Part shown: in pieces, positions 42,004-52,199 of the stretch
Layout of the letters: the number at the start of each line of letters is the position of its first letter
Position numbering within the stretch: the first letter of the stretch is position 1
Assembly: GCF_904849725.1 (NCBI RefSeq)
Contig: NC_058519.1
Span: forward strand, 535,254,316-535,318,315
Direction of reading: 5' to 3'
Origin: Hordeum vulgare subsp. vulgare
Lineage: Eukaryota; Streptophyta; Magnoliopsida; Poales; Poaceae
Length of the DNA: 64,000 bases
Translations under genes and position numbers: made by a program
Notes under the pieces: generated by a model
Database searches by the model: none
What the model saw: the letters and a program-made list of their open reading frames with translations, nothing else
Told to the model about the DNA's origin: nothing

Positions 42004-43447
42004 CATGACTGAAAACACCAAACCTTGTGACTTCTCGAATACTAATAATAATGATTTTATTAGTACTCCGATTGCTCCCGCCACTAGTGCGGAGTCATAC
42101 GAAATCAATGCCACTTTGTTGAATCTTGTTATGAAAGAGCAATTTTCCGGCCTTCCTAGTGAAGATGTCGCATCCCATCTTAATACCTTCATTGAGCTTT
42201 GCGATATGCAAAATAAGAAAGATGTGGATAATGATGTGATTAAGTTGAAGCTTTTTCCTTTCTCGTTGCAAGATCGAGCAAAAACTTGGTTTTCGTCTTT
42301 GCCCAAAAATAGTATCGATTCTTGGGATAAGTGCAAAGATTCTTATATATCCAAGTATTTTCCGCCGGCTAAGATTATCTCTCTCTGTAATGATATCATG
42401 AATTTTAAGCAACTTGATCATGAACATGTTGCACAATCTTGGGAGAGAATGAAATTGATGATTTGAAATTGTCCCGCTCATGGCTTGAGTCTTTGGACGA
42501 TTATACAAATCTTCTACGCTGGCTTGAATTTCGCTTCTAGAAATATCTTGGACTTCGCCTCAGGTGGTATGTTCATGGAAATCACGTTAGGAGAAGCCAC
42601 AAAACTACTATACAACATCATGATAAACTACTCTCAGTGGTACACTGAAAGGTCACCTACTAGTAAGAAGGTACACGCTATAGAAGAAATTACCTCGTTG
42701 AGTGCTAAGATGGATGAGTTAATGAATTTGGTTGGTAGTAGAAGTGATCCTTTAGATCCTAATGATATGCCCTTGTCTTCCTTGATTGAGAGTAGCAACG
42801 CTAGCTTGGACGTTAATTTTGTTGGTAGGAACAATTTAGGCAACAACAATGCTTTTAGAGGAAACTATGTTCCTAGGCCTTTTCCTAGTAACTCCTCTAA
42901 TAAATTTGGCAACTCCTACAACAATACTGATGGAAATTACAATAGATTACCCTCTGATCTGGAGAGTAATATCAAAGAGTTTATCAACTCGCAAAAGATT
43001 TTCAATGCGTCCATAGAGGAAAAACTACTCAAAATTGACGATTTGGCTAAGAGCGTTGATAGAATGTCTAGTTATATTGATACTTGGAAAGTTAGATGTG
43101 CTCCTCCCAAGATCAATATGGATGAAACTTTGAAAGCTATGTGTGTTTCCATGATTGAGAGCAAAGAAAGAACCGCCCAAATTCGTGCTAGACATGAATG
43201 GCTTAAAAAGGCGTGTTCTCGTGATAAGAACCACGAAGATCTTAAAGTGCTTGGTGTGGATCCCGTTGAATCTTTGTTTTCTTGTGTCAAACCCAATGAT
43301 GATGGGGCTGGATATGAATCCACTTTGGTTGAAAAACGCCCCAATGATTCGGAGTCCATCTATCTTGATGCTAAAAGCATTGAAAGTGGAGTAGAAGATA
43401 CTAAAGCTTTGAGTAGTAATGAAATTACTACTATGGATTTCAAGTAA
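42004..43447 (+). pseudogene. gag of element IV, interrupted once
   Basis: The first part is 42004-42466, starting MTENTKPCDFSNTN. The frame is open further upstream, but this ATG begins the family protein. It contains the retrotransposon gag core: NLVMKEQFSGLPSEDVASHL, KLKLFPFSLQDRAKTWFSSL and KYFPPAKIISLCNDIMNFKQ. A stop (TGA, 42464) and frame change near 42466-42485 break the protein. The second part (42485-43447) continues with ITLGEATKLLYNIMINYSQW, an Asn-rich linker and a charged C-terminal part with KIDDLAKSVDRMSSYIDTWK. Ends TAA 43447. Builds the particle. Without its own pol the element would need to be packaged and copied by a relative. Confidence 0.85.
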
Positions 43448-43468
43448 TTCAATTATGATAGTTGCTCC

Positions 43469-44080
43469 TTGATTGAATGCATTTCCTTGATGCAATCCAT
43501 GTTAAACTCTCCACACGCTTATAGCCAAAACAAGGACTTTACCGATCATATCGTCGAAGCTATGATAAAATTTCTTGAAGAGAAACTTGAATTGGAAGTC
43601 TCTATCCCTAGAAAGCTTCATGATGAGTGGGAACCTACTATCAAAATCAAAATCAAAAACTATAAATGAAATGCTTTGTGTGATTTGTGTGCTAGTGTTT
43701 CCACGATTCCAAAGTCTTTATGTGATGTTCTGGGTTTTAATGAGATTGACGAGTGTTCACTTAATTTGCATGTTGCAGATTCTACTATCAAGAAACCCAT
43801 GGGAAGGATCAATGATGTTCTTATTATTGCAAATAAGAACTATGTACCCGTGGATTTCATTGTGCTTAAAATTGATTGCAATGCTACATGCCCTATTATT
43901 CTTGGCAGACCTTTCCTAAGGACCATCGGTGATATCATTGATATGAATGAAGGAAATATTAGATTTCAATTTCCTTTAAAGAAGGGCATGGAGCATTTTC
44001 CTAGAAAGAAAATAATATTGCCTTATGAATCCATGATGAGGGCCACTTATGGTTTGAGCACCAAAGACGACGATATGTGA
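43469..44080 (+). pseudogene. Protease of element IV with altered active site
   Basis: The N-terminal part (43469-43669) runs to a TGA at 43667-43669. The remainder is open in another frame from 43676. It reads LCDLCASVSTIPKSLCDVLG, VADSTIKKPMGRINDVLI and CPIILGRPFLRTIGDIIDMN. The active-site triplet is Asp-Leu-Cys, where the family has Asp-Leu-Gly; a single G to T change explains it. Loss of that glycine should abolish catalysis. Ends TGA 44080. Confidence 0.82.
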
Positions 44081-45517
44081 TTTTATCGCCTTATGCCTAG
44101 CTAAGGGCGTTAAACAATAACGCTTGTTGGGAGGCAACCCAATGAATTTTTATTTTTATTTCTATTTTGTTGCGTCCACACCATCATAATTATGTTGTGA
44201 TTGTGTTTTTTGGGTTTTTCTGTGTTTGAGCCAAGCAAAACCTTTACGACTAGTCTTGGTGATGGTTGTTTGATCCTGCTGGAAAAAGACAGAAACTTTT
44301 CGCTCATGAGATGATTTTTCATTTTCTTTCAGAAAGAGCTTTTGAGTTGACTCTTCTTTCTATTGGTTGATATGCCTTTTTCCCAGTCAGTCGTAATTTG
44401 TTAGAATTTTTGAGGTACCATAAGTATACGAAGTATACAGATTGCTACAGACTGGTCTGTTTTTGACAGATTCTGTTTTTGTTGAGTTGCTTGCTTGTTT
44501 TGATGAAACTATGGATAGTATCGGGGGGGGGGGGGTACTAGCCATGGAAAAGTGAGATTACAGTAGCCCAACACCAACATAAATAGAAATCAAGATTGCT
44601 ACAGTACGTAAAGTGGTGGTAGTTTGTTTTCTTGTGCTAATGTTATCATCATTGTTGAAGCATTGTCCCATGTGAGGAAAAAAAAGAAAAAAAAGAGGCC
44701 AAAGAGCCCAAATCAAAAAAAGAGGCTCAAGAGCGCAAATAAAAAAAAGAGAGAAGGGACAATGCTACTATCTTTTTCCACACTTGTGCTTCATAATAGC
44801 ACCATGTTCTTCATGATTGAGAGCTTCTTGCTTTGTCAGAACCATATGCTAGTGGGAATCTTCATTATATAACTTGGCTTGTATTTTCCAATGATGGGCT
44901 TCCTCAAATTGCCCAGGTCTTCGTGAGCAAGCAAGTTGGATGCACACCCACTATTTCTCCTTTTGAGCTTTCATATACTTATAGCTCTAGTGCATCCTTT
45001 GTATGGCAATCCCTACTCATTCACATTGATATCTATTAGTGGGCATCTCCATAGACTTTGATACGGCGAGTCAATGTGACCATATCCTCCTTTTTGTCTC
45101 ACCACCACCACCACACTCTATTCCACATATAGTGCTATATCCATGGCTCACGCTCATGTATTGCGTGATAGTTATAAAAAGTTTGAGAAAGTAAGAGTGC
45201 GAAAACAATTACTTGGCCAATACCGGGGTTGTGCATGATTTACATTAGTTGTGTGAGGATGACGGAGCATAGCCAGACTATATGATTTTGTAGGGATAAC
45301 TTTCCTTGGCCTTGTTATTTTGAAAGTTCATGATTACCTTGCTAGTTTGCTTGAAGTATTATTGTTTTCATGTCGATAGCAAACTATTGGTTTGAATCTT
45401 ACAGATCTGAACATTCATGTCACATGAAAGAAGTTGCAAAGGACAACTATGCTAGGTAGCATTCCACATCAAAAATTCAGTCTTTATCACTTCCCTACTC
45501 GAGGACGAGCAGGAGTT
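44081..45517 (+). other. Non-coding 3' region of element IV
   Basis: No ORF with recognisable content. Two adjacent perfect hairpins lie at 44107-44142, a run of eleven or so G at about 44525-44535 and an A/G-rich stretch at about 44680-44760. Ends with GAGGACGAGCAGGAG before the polypurine tract. Confidence 0.65.
44107..44142 (+). promoter_or_regulatory. Twin hairpins just downstream of the protease
   Basis: Hairpin 1: GCGTTA-AACAA-TAACGC (44107-44123). Hairpin 2: TTGGG-AGGCAA-CCCAA (44127-44142). Both stems are perfect and only three bases apart. Possible RNA packaging or export signal (inference). Confidence 0.5.
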
Positions 45518-45532
45518 AAGCTTGGGGATGCT

Positions 45533-47055
45533 TGATACGTCTCCAACGTATCTATAATTTTTGATGGTTTCATGCTATTATCTTGTCAAACTTTGGATGT
45601 TTTGTATGCCTTTTATATATTTTTTGGGACTAACTTATTAACTTCGTGCCAAGTGCCAGTTCCTGTTTTTTCCATGATTTTCACCCCTTTCAGAGGAGGA
45701 TTTTAAACGGAGTCCAAACTAAATGAAACTGCCAAAAAGATTTTTTCCGAAACAGAAAAAGATCGGGAAGCCTGAGAATTAGGGCAGGGGGCCTGCAGGG
45801 ACCCCACAAGCCCCCTAGCCGCTGCTAGGGGGGCGCCTCCCAGGCTTGTGGGCTCCCTGCGCCACCTCTCCCTAGGTCTTTCGCCTATAAATTCCCTAAA
45901 ATCCCTGAAAAAATCAGGAGATCATCGAAAGTACTTTTCCGCCGCCGCAAGCTTCTGCCTCCGCAAGATCTCATCTGGGGCACGTTCTGGTGCCCTGCTG
46001 GAGGGGGGATTCAGATACGGCGGGCTTCTTCATCAACACCATGACCTCTCAGATGTTGCGTGAGTAGTTCAGCGTAGACCTATGGGTCCATAGCTAGTAG
46101 CTAGATGGCTTCTTCTCTCTTTTGGATCTTCAATACGAAGTTCTCCATGATCTTCATGGAGATCTATCCGATGTAATCTTCTTTTGCGGTGTGTTTGTCG
46201 AAATCCGATGAATTGTGGACTTATGATCAGATTATCTATGAATCTTATTTTAGTTTCTTGTGATCTCTCTTATGCATGATTTCATATCCTTGTAATTCTC
46301 TTCGAGTTGTGGGTTTTGTCTGGCCAACTAGATATATGATTCTTGCAATGGGAGAAGGGCTTGGTTTTGGGTTCATACCGTGCGGTGACCTCACCCAGTG
46401 ACAGAAGGGGTAGCGAGGCATGCATCGTATTGTTGCCATCAAGGGTAAAAAGATGGGGTTTTCATCATTGGTTTGAGATTATCCCTCTACATCATGTCAT
46501 CTTACTTAAGGCATTACTCTGTTCGTCATGAACTCAATACACTAAATGCATGCTGGATAGCGGTCAATGTGTGGAGTAATAGTAGTAGATGCAGAAAGTA
46601 TTGGTCTACTTGTCTCGGACGTGATGCCTATATGTATGATCATTGCCTTAGATATCGTCATGACTTTGCGCGGTTCTATCAATTGCTCGACAGTAATTTG
46701 TTCACCCACCGTAATATGTGATATTTTGAGAGAAGCCTCTAGTGAACACTATAGCCCCCGGGTCTACTCCACACCATATTTTCAGCCTTACACTTTTCTT
46801 CGTTGCAGTTTCCCCCTTCAGATATCACTTTGCAATCAATCTTGAAGGGATTGACAACCCCTTTATAGCATTGGGTGCAAGCTCTTTGTGTTTGTGTAGG
46901 TATTATGGACTTGACGAGATTCTCCTACTGGATTGATACCTTGGTTCTCAAACTGAGGGAAATACTTACTGCTCGTATGTTCCATCACCCTTCCCTCTTC
47001 AAGGGAAAACCAACGCAAGCTTTAGAGACGACGGAAGGTTTCTGTCGACGTAGCA
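45533..47055 (+). repeat. 3' LTR of element IV
   Basis: 1523 bp. Preceded by the polypurine tract TTAAGCTTGGGGATGC (45517-45532). Inverted module at 45803-45812 / 45843-45852, TATA box TATAAAT 45886-45892. Ends CGACGTAGCA, followed by target-site copy GCCGC. Confidence 0.93.
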
Positions 47056-48815
47056 GCCGCCACCTTGTGAGCAGCGGCCTCCTGCTTGGCCTTCTCCAAT
47101 TCGGCCTTGAGCCTTTTGAATTCTTGGTCCTGGTCTGCTGACCAAATCGTTATCATGGGGTCATATACTAAAGCCAAGAAGGTCCTTCTCTACTAAGGAC
47201 AATAAGAATTTTTACACCACTTATGAAAACATACCCAACCTTCCATCGAGCCAGTCATTTACACGGTTGAGCTCTTCGTCGGTAACCTGGAGTTCCCAAT
47301 TCAGCTCAGCAATCTCAAGAGCGTTGGCATTAGCAGCAGAGGATGAGGCCTGCGAGGCAAAACTATGAATTAAAAGGACTCTGAGTCATCGAAATGGAAG
47401 ACAGTCGGTCAAAATTACTCCAACAAGCTGTTATAATTACAAAGTCTCCGAATTATTTTTCTTTACGCCTAGGAGTTATCTTGAGCCACGGATAAGCTTG
47501 TCAAATTTACACATGAATCAAGGGCTGTTATACCCATAAAGGAATATAAAACCTTATAAATAAACCTAAAACATTACCTGGCTTAATTAAAGCCCGCGAG
47601 AAAGACATTGAAGGCTTCGTTCAGTCTGTTGTTAACGGACTGGATATTTTGCAGAACCGCACCCATAAGGGTGCGATGTTCATCGGTGATGGATGAGCTG
47701 GCCAAGGCACCCTCCATCATTGATGGCCACCCATCCACAACCTGCTCTATTACGGGTGGCACTGCAGGCGGCACCGAAGACTCCCAAACATTAGAGCTCC
47801 GTGAAGCTTTCTCCGGGCGAAGATCAGAGGGAATTAGGTTTCCCTCTCCGCTTGTGGGGAGGGAACCAACCTCCTCGGTCTCGGTGACTGAGGTGCGGAC
47901 CTCAGCCAGGACCTCTTCGGTGGCCGGCGTATCAACTTCGACCGGGTCCTCCGGGTCCTCATCTTCCAATGTACTGTAGTGCCCCAAGTGTAAAGCTTTC
48001 CCTTTTTGTAACCTTCCATGTGGGACCACCTTGACATTGTCATGAGAGCTATCTATGCATGTATGAATTCATGTGTTCACCTTGTGTTTCTTCTATTGCA
48101 TGCATGCATCCATGTCATACCATTCTTACCATGCCTTGTTTTTGCTTGCTTCTATACCTTGGCATGTCTTAGTATGGTGTCTTGTGATTTCATGTGATGT
48201 GGTGCATATGTGATGGGGTGAGTAGTGGTAGTGTTTGTGGTGATAGTTGGTTTGCAAAACCCATCTCTCTCTTTATTCCCTAGTTCAAATATTTACTTGC
48301 TCCTAAGCTAATTTAAAAATGTCATTTATTTAGGGGATATTGTGGGTGTTTAGTTGTGCAAGTTTGGTGATTTTAAAAGTGTTTTAAACAGCCGCAATAA
48401 ATACAAAACAGAGTCATCTAATTCCGTTTTGTGAAATAATTACTTGATCCTAAAAATCTTGTTTTGTTTTATTTAAATAGGTCATATTTTTCTATGACCA
48501 GGGGATATTTTTGTTTGATTTTATCCCCAGTGTTTTAGTTTGTGCTTTATTTTTCTTCTCTGTGTTTTTCTGTATTAGGAAATGAGGGATTACCTCTTTC
48601 CTTCTATCTAGCGCTCCTAAGTGGGCTTACTCCCACTTAGCAGCCCATTTCCTTTTCCTTCGCGCACGAGCACGCACACGGCGTCGTCTACCTCCTTTCG
48701 AGCGCGGCGCCCGTGGGCCCCACCTGTGATCCCCTCTCTCCCGTTCCCCTCTGTTCCACCGAGAGGAGCACGCGCACATGGCTGACGGCACGTCCCTCGC
48801 CTCCCCCTCTCGTGC

Positions 48816-48822
48816 TATATAG
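48816..48822 (+). promoter_or_regulatory. TATA box of the long LTR
   Basis: TATATAG in CTCGTGCTATATAGTCGTGG, about 30 bases before a leader-like AGCGTTAGGGTTCCTCC. The inverted copy has CTATATAG at 59891-59898. Confidence 0.6.
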
Positions 48823-49478
48823 TCGTGGCGTCCGCGCAGAAGCGTTAGGGTTCCTCCCCGCCGCCGCACCGTCAAGATCTCGACCCCCCCTCTCCCTCTC
48901 TCTTCGCAGCAAAGTAGGAGGAGCTCGGGTCCGCCATGGCCGACGGGTGAAGATCGTCGCCGCCGTCGTTCTGCTACCCCTGCTTCCTCTTCGAAGGCGC
49001 CAGCAGCTCGAGGGCATCTCCAGGAGCCCGTTCCCGCCGCTGGATCGTCTTCCCCCGCTCTGCTTCCACTACTTCCCGACGGCAACGCATCTCCGACGAG
49101 CTCCGCCGCACCACGCTCTTCTTCCTGGTACTTCCTCTACGACCACTCCCTCCTCGACCCGTACGCGAGGTAGTGCACCTCCTCCTTCCTCCCTGTCTTA
49201 GATCGGGCATCAAAGCAGTAGAGATCGTCGGCGAGTTGTCCCTGTCGCAGCAGCCGCTGGTCGCCGTGGCCACGTCGCTGTAGAGCCCCTTGGGCATAGA
49301 TAATTGCAGGAATGAGTTCGTGTGTGTGTGGGCTTCCTCCCCTCCACGAGCCGGAGCTGGATTTGGCTCGCATCGCCGACGAGACCCCTCCCCTGTTCCG
49401 GTCAGCCGCCGGTAGAAGATATGCAGAGAGGACCCCTTCAGTTATTTCTTTGCGCGTTATAGTTCAAACATCGATTCA

Positions 49479-49532
49479 TAGCGCAGTGGTCGGAACCTTG
49501 GGCTTGCTGTCAGCAGGTCATCGGTTCGATCC
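49479..49532 (+). other. tRNA-like module 1 in the long LTR
   Basis: A-box-like TAGCGCAGTGG (49479-49489) and B-box-like GGTTCGATCC (49523-49532), about 44 bases apart start to start. The inverted LTR copy keeps GTGGGTTCGATCC and TAGCGCAGTGG (59181-59234). Folding into a full cloverleaf is poor, so it is not called as a tRNA gene. Confidence 0.5.
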
Positions 49533-49638
49533 TAGGGAGAAAACCTCCCCTTTTTTGTTGATTTCTTCGGCACAGTAGTCGCAGCAACAGGACACCTTAA
49601 CCTGCTAGGTGCCCCTGTTCTGTCGAGCACATGGGCAG

Positions 49639-49692
49639 TAGTAGAGTGGTTTCGTTGTAGTAGAACCAGCAGCAGGTGTGGAGTTCGATTCC
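49639..49692 (+). other. tRNA-like module 2 in the long LTR
   Basis: A-box-like TAGTAGAGTGG (49639-49649; the inverted copy at 59063-59073 reads TAGTATAGTGG, identical to many plant tRNAs) and B-box-like AGTTCGATTCC (49682-49692). Flanked by GGGCAG and CTGCCC, which could form an acceptor-like stem. Confidence 0.5.
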
Positions 49693-49891
49693 AGACCCTG
49701 CCCTTTTTATTTTATTTTCTATTTTTTTACTGCTGCAAGATTTTGCTATTTTTTTGTCCTGTGCACATGTCTTGGCAGCATCTTAGCATTTGTTTTTCCT
49801 TTTGTGCACCATGTATGTCTTCCTGCAGATTGTTAGTGTATGTAGGTGATCTATGTGAGCTTAGGTGTGTGCATACACATGGTGATGATCA

Positions 49892-49907
49892 TGTGTGTGT
49901 GTGTGTG
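49892..49907 (+). repeat. (TG)n microsatellite
   Basis: Eight TG units. The inverted LTR copy has a CA run at about 58801-58818. A second TG run lies at about 49998-50010. Confidence 0.85.
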
Positions 49908-50710
49908 GAGATGCTACCCTAGTATATGATGATATGTAGGTGGCTTATGTTCTTTGCTTGTGTGTCTAGTTGGATGGCAGTAGATGATGTGCATGTGTGT
50001 GTGTGTGTTGCACACACATGAGGTGTTGCTTTTGTAGGTGTGCAAGTGAGTGCAGCCTTGCTATCATTTGCTTGATAGCTTCCCTTGTATTGTTCTTGGA
50101 GTCTTAGAGCTTATGATGAGATTGTGGTGTGATTTGTAGGTGGTAAACCAGCCCCATGTGCAAGTTGTGCACCTCGTCATGTTTAATATGAGAGAGAGCA
50201 TGATGTGTGTGTGGGGGTGACTTAGTGAGAAGTATTTGTGTTGTTGATGTGCATGACACAAACATGGGGTTCAAACCCCCATGTCACTTTGTCATTGTGC
50301 ACATGAGCTCAACCTTTGTAGTGGTTGTCTTAGTAGGAACTACATGAAATGATGCCCATTCCCTAGGCATGATTTGGAGTAGTTTCCTCTTCCTTAATTT
50401 GTGGACACTTGTTCCAAGTAAGTGTCCACATATTATAGATGATTTTGGGGTAGAATCTCCCAAGCAATCCAGTGGTGAAGTTTGTTTTGCCATTAGGATA
50501 CTTTATGGAGTTGACATATTCAGATTTGTTGCAAGTTTGATCTTGGTTTCCATGGAATAGGTGGAGCCCAAGGGCATGAGTTTTTGTGTGATAGTAGTAG
50601 GGGTTTTGCTCCACACCATAGTGGTGTCATTTACCACTTGGTGTTATTAGCATGCAACCTATGCCTAGACAAAGTGGGCATGTGGCTTAAAATTCCAGTT
50701 TAGTGAAATC

Positions 50711-50748
50711 TAATAACACCAAGTGGTAAATGACACCAAACTGGAATT
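50711..50748. other. Templated filler DNA at the LTR / CACTA-3 junction
   Basis: Bases 50711-50738 are the exact reverse complement of 50622-50649 (28 bp). The following AACTGGAATT is the reverse complement of AATTCCAGTT about 50 bases upstream. CACTA-3 sequence starts within AATTACGACG. Inverted local copies at a breakpoint are typical of double-strand-break repair with template switching. Confidence 0.8.
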
Positions 50749-50884
50749 ACGACGATGTGAGTCAAAACGTTGTAACCGCATAAGATGAGATCGTCATAAC
50801 TTTTACGACGATTGTAAAAATGTCGTAACATGTTCTAACTATGTTGACATGTCACTCGTGGGTCCATTATATCCCACCTCATCC

Positions 50885-51840
50885 TAGTTTGTGAAGCAGC
50901 CTACTATTCTATCATTCCAAAAATTCTCGAAAAATTCTCATAAATACTTTGGATCATATATTTCTCAAATATGTGAAAACCCTTCCTTCCATAGTTCAAA
51001 AATAATTCAGCAATATTCATTTTCCTATTCTGTTCAGAATAGCACTTCGTGAAGGAAGTGCTATTTCTATTTCTTTGATTACCCTCATATTTTTTGGGCA
51101 CTCTTTCCTATCCAAATCATTGCCTCATGAAAACATTTGTAACGATTTGCCTAGTAAATCTTTCTCAGCAAATATCCAAAGTTTGTGTTCAGCTAATAGC
51201 TTTGTGAAGGAAGTACAGATAGGAATATCCTGATGAGTTGAATTTTTTCCACATCATCAATGTGCCCAAAACATAGGTCTCCATAAAATTGTAGCCACAT
51301 CTCACAGTCCATGTGAGCTCATGATCAAATCTTTGTTTGTGGTAATATTTTCATTTTGTGAAGGAACTACATTTTATATTGCTTTATAGTTGATGAAAAT
51401 TTACCACGGGATGACACTGACCATATAACCTTCACCAAATTTTAGCACATTTAATTCAGCCAGTTTCTCTCAATATTTTTCCCAATATTCTGTTCAGTAG
51501 AGAGCATTGTGAAGGAAGTACAATTTTTGTTTATCCAAATTTTATGAAATTTTTACAATACCTTAATGTGCCCAAATTATCATCCTCCTCCAAATTTCAG
51601 CTCATTCCAATCATCTATGTGAGCCCAGTTTCAATTACCGTTTTCTGTCCAGATTGGCACATTGTGAAGGAAGTGTCACTTTGGCATGTCTAAATGGTAT
51701 AATTTTTATACAGTGCCTTCATATGCCCAAATTAACATCATACACCAAATTTCAGCTCAATCCATTCATTAATTTGATCCCAGCTTCAACATTCATATTT
51801 CTGCACAGTGTGTTACTTTACAAATCAAGTGCCACCTAGG
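50885..51840. repeat. 155-bp tandem repeat array in CACTA-3
   Basis: TTGTGAAGGAAG or variants begin at about 50889, 51046, 51202, 51356, 51507 and 51662 (steps 157, 156, 154, 151, 155). Inverted counterpart of 18838-19790. Confidence 0.88.
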
Positions 51841-52199
51841 TTCATCCATTTGAGCTAAAAATTTGCCAATAGAGTGTATTTAGTAGATGATCATCCTCAG
51901 CCAAAATTTAGGCCCATTGTCTATGTGAATTACCCGCACCGCTAATCAAACACTTGGGTGCTAATTCATGTTTGAGCTTAGTTCAGTCTCCTGTGAGATT
52001 CTTCTATTGTATTCTTTTGCTAACACCTACCGAGGGATTGTCCAACCCACCAGACATGCATATTCCACCTAGAATGCGTGGCAATGCAACGGTCAGGCGG
52101 TGACCATGCGGCTGGCATGCAAGTTCATGCACTCTCGAGTTGGGCCCTCGACCACCATCCAAACCTCAACGTCAAGGCACCACACCATATATTTCTGAT

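Larger units (their letters stand above)
40245..47055 (+). mobile_element. Complete non-autonomous Athila-like retrotransposon (element IV)
   Basis: 6.8 kb with two LTRs (40245-41773, 45533-47055) and a perfect 5-bp target-site duplication GCCGC (40240-40244, 47056-47060). It has a tRNA-Asp primer site, gag and a protease, but nothing between the protease end (44080) and the polypurine tract (about 45518-45530) except non-coding sequence. RT, RNase H and integrase must come from another element. The target is the opposite-strand coiled-coil gene of element II. Gag has internal breaks and the protease motif is mutated, so this copy is also inactive for its own products. Confidence 0.93.
22185..47974 (+). 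mobile_element. Tat-like Gypsy element remnant (element II), split by two later insertions
   Basis: The pieces are 22185-24932, 39564-40244 and 47056-47974. Forward strand: gag and protease remnants (22185-23435). Reverse strand: a coiled-coil gene running from 47974 down to about 24760. A forward gag-protease followed by an opposing gene before the 3' end is the architecture of the Tat lineage (Grande, Retand), also seen intact at 26422-39563. RT, RNase H and integrase are missing from the 1.4 kb between protease and opposing gene, so it was a non-autonomous or deleted copy. Neither LTR is present in the window: the left border is an illegitimate join with Athila-like gag, and the right border is the chromovirus LTR at 47975. 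Confidence 0.6.
24760..47974 (-). pseudogene. Opposite-strand coiled-coil gene of element II, broken by two insertions
   Basis: Read on the minus strand in three blocks. Block 1 (47974 to 47061): an acidic N-terminal part (EDEDPEDPVEVDTPATEEV; VIEQVVDGWPSMMEGALAS; RTLMGAVLQNIQSVNNRLNE), then exons with LEIAELNWELQVTDEELNRV and FKRLKAELEKAKQEAAAHKV, heptad-like coiled coil. Block 2 (40239 to 39569): EQVAAKLNTLKVDSNKHEAR, stops and frameshifts, then KDLCVQLWPIVPLRSSYSSL and RIDVLKCSVCIEGARMVL. Block 3 (24932 to 24785): KEHKRSELYFPPTMEGVRVI and EAQC, then a TGA. It belongs to the plant proteins often labelled putative gypsy-type transposon. Function is unknown. The insertions 40245-47055 and 24933-39563 lie inside it. 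Confidence 0.65.
47975..50711 (+). repeat. First half of a long chromovirus-type LTR, plus orientation
   Basis: Starts TGTAGTGCCCCAAGTGTAAA. Bases 47975-50125 match 60739 down to 58584 in inverted orientation, and 50565-50711 match 64000 down to about 63850. It is therefore the first 2.7 kb of an LTR of about 5.3 kb whose second half is seen only in the right-hand element. It has a TATA box at 48816-48822, a GC-rich leader-like block (48640-49300), two tRNA-like modules (49479-49532, 49639-49692) and GT microsatellites. It ends in filler DNA at the border with CACTA-3. No internal domain of this copy survives. Confidence 0.85.

Noticed and set aside
44520..44536. Poly-G run as a regulatory quadruplex
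   Set aside because: A single homopolymer run of uncertain length, prone to sequencing error. No four separate G-tracts seen.
48627..49301. Arg/Pro/Ser-rich open frames on both strands, repeated at 59416-60092
   Set aside because: They lie in the CpG-rich leader part of the long LTR, differ in frame between the two LTR copies and have no domain.
49479..49692. True tRNA genes
   Set aside because: A and B boxes fit, but the T and anticodon stems do not pair well enough. Kept only as tRNA-like modules.
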